Assembly (NCBI GenBank): GCA_036733985.1
Contig: DAIMZM010000036.1
Span: 1 to 21,764 of the forward strand
DNA length: 21,764 nt
Direction of reading: 5' to 3'
Source: DAIMZM01 sp036733985
GTDB taxonomy: Bacteria; Bacillota; Dehalobacteriia; UBA4068
The position numbers were made by a program, and so were the translations under genes. Numbering within the stretch: position 1 is the stretch's first letter; the number at the start of each line of letters is the position of its first letter. Below are positions 21,171 through 21,764 of this stretch, piece after piece. The notes beneath the pieces were generated by a model. That model had not been told where the DNA came from and searched no databases. It saw nothing but the letters and a program-made list of their open reading frames with translations.

Positions 21171-21764
21171 ATGGACACCAAAAGCCTGAAATATTTTATC
21201 AGCGTGGCGCGGCACCAGAGCTTTACCAAGGCCGCCCGGGAATGCTCGGTAACGCAGACAGCCATGAGCATCCACATTTCCAAGCTGGAGGACGAACTGA
21301 AATTCAAGCTCTTTACCCGCAACAGCCGCAATGTGACGCTGACCCAGGCCGGCAGTCATTTCCTGGCCCATGCCAAGCGCATGGTGGCGGAATACGACCA
21401 GGCTGTGGCGGAAGCCCATAATATCGCCCTGGGCTATCAGGGGCGTTTGCACGTGGGCGCCAGCAATTATCCTGACGGGATCTATATCGTGGATTATCTG
21501 AAGGCTTTCCACCGCCGCTACGGGGAGATCCTGGTGGAGACGGTCACGGATAAAGCGGTCAATGAGCCGGACGGCTTCCGGGAGCTGGAGCTGGACGTGG
21601 CCGTCTGCCTGCCCTACGAGCTCAGGGCAGACCCGGATATCGAGGTGATCCCCCTGGCCAGAAGGCCTCTCCGCCTGGTTCTCTGCGCGGACCATCCCTT
21701 GGCCGGCCAAAGCAGGATCAACCCCCGGGACCTGGCTGAGGAAAAGATGTTCGTGCTGCAGCTG
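21171..21764 (+). CDS. LysR-family transcriptional regulator (3' end beyond window)
   Basis: 198 codons are visible, open to the last base. The N-terminal winged helix reads MDTKSLKYFISVARHQSFTK...CSVTQTAMSIHISKLEDEL...LFTRNSRNVTLTQAG, the LysR signature; the effector domain begins at about residue 90 with GRLHVGASNYPDG. ATG 21171 follows GGGAG (21162). The usual family length is near 300 aa, so about one third is missing. The regulated gene is probably a divergent or downstream one outside the window. Confidence 0.92.
   Translation, partial: MDTKSLKYFISVARHQSFTKAARECSVTQTAMSIHISKLEDELKFKLFTRNSRNVTLTQAGSHFLAHAKRMVAEYDQAVAEAHNIALGYQGRLHVGASNYPDGIYIVDYLKAFHRRYGEILVETVTDKAVNEPDGFRELELDVAVCLPYELRADPDIEVIPLARRPLRLVLCADHPLAGQSRINPRDLAEEKMFVLQL

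Noticed and set aside
1..21764. CRISPR array, insertion sequence or transposase
   Set aside because: No regularly spaced repeats and no transposase motifs were seen on either strand.

Overview
The window looks like a GC-rich Bacillota (Firmicutes) chromosome carrying one foreign, lower-GC insertion. The host calls rest on the era-recO pair, the rpmG-secE-nusG-rplK-rplA-rplJ-rplL cluster, strong AGGAGG ribosome sites, the tail of what looks like an S-layer-homology (SLH) protein, and consensus promoters. I cannot name the genus; a Negativicutes or Clostridia member is plausible.

Layout. 1-3333: an SLH-like protein tail, era, recO, a 604-bp AT-rich spacer with two DnaA-box-like sequences and a consensus promoter, then an alpha/beta hydrolase. 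3385-3585: tRNA-Cys and tRNA-Leu(UAA). 3530-8131: a 4.6-kb element bounded by 92/93-bp direct repeats of the 3' part of tRNA-Leu plus its terminator. 8310-14242: a P-type Ca2+ ATPase, a HAD phosphatase, an S41 protease and endonuclease III (both on the minus strand), and a small membrane protein. 14249-17973: the L33/SecE/NusG/L11/L1/L10/L7-L12 block, with a likely L1 site, an L10-type leader and a final terminator. 18145-20940: a PadR regulator, a DUF1700-type membrane protein and two short-chain dehydrogenases in one run. 21064-21764: a LysR regulator cut by the window end.

The most interesting part is the element at tRNA-Leu. On the minus strand it carries a probable ssDNA-binding protein, two hydrophobic proteins of 32 and 39 aa, a 76-aa coat-like preprotein (signal peptide, about 49-aa mature chain, basic C-terminus), a terminator-like hairpin, then a large secreted adsorption-like protein. 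This is the filamentous-phage order gV-gVII-gIX-gVIII-terminator-gIII. I read it as an integrated inovirus-like prophage. It appears to be a relic or a dependent element: the pIII-like gene runs directly into a tyrosine integrase lacking its N-terminal half, and I find neither a Zot/pI ATPase nor a replication initiator. A perfect minus-strand promoter overlapped by an inverted repeat, with a divergent ribbon-helix-helix gene and three small membrane-protein genes, looks like its control and possible immunity region.

All functional names rest on reading motifs and gene order by eye; no database search was run.
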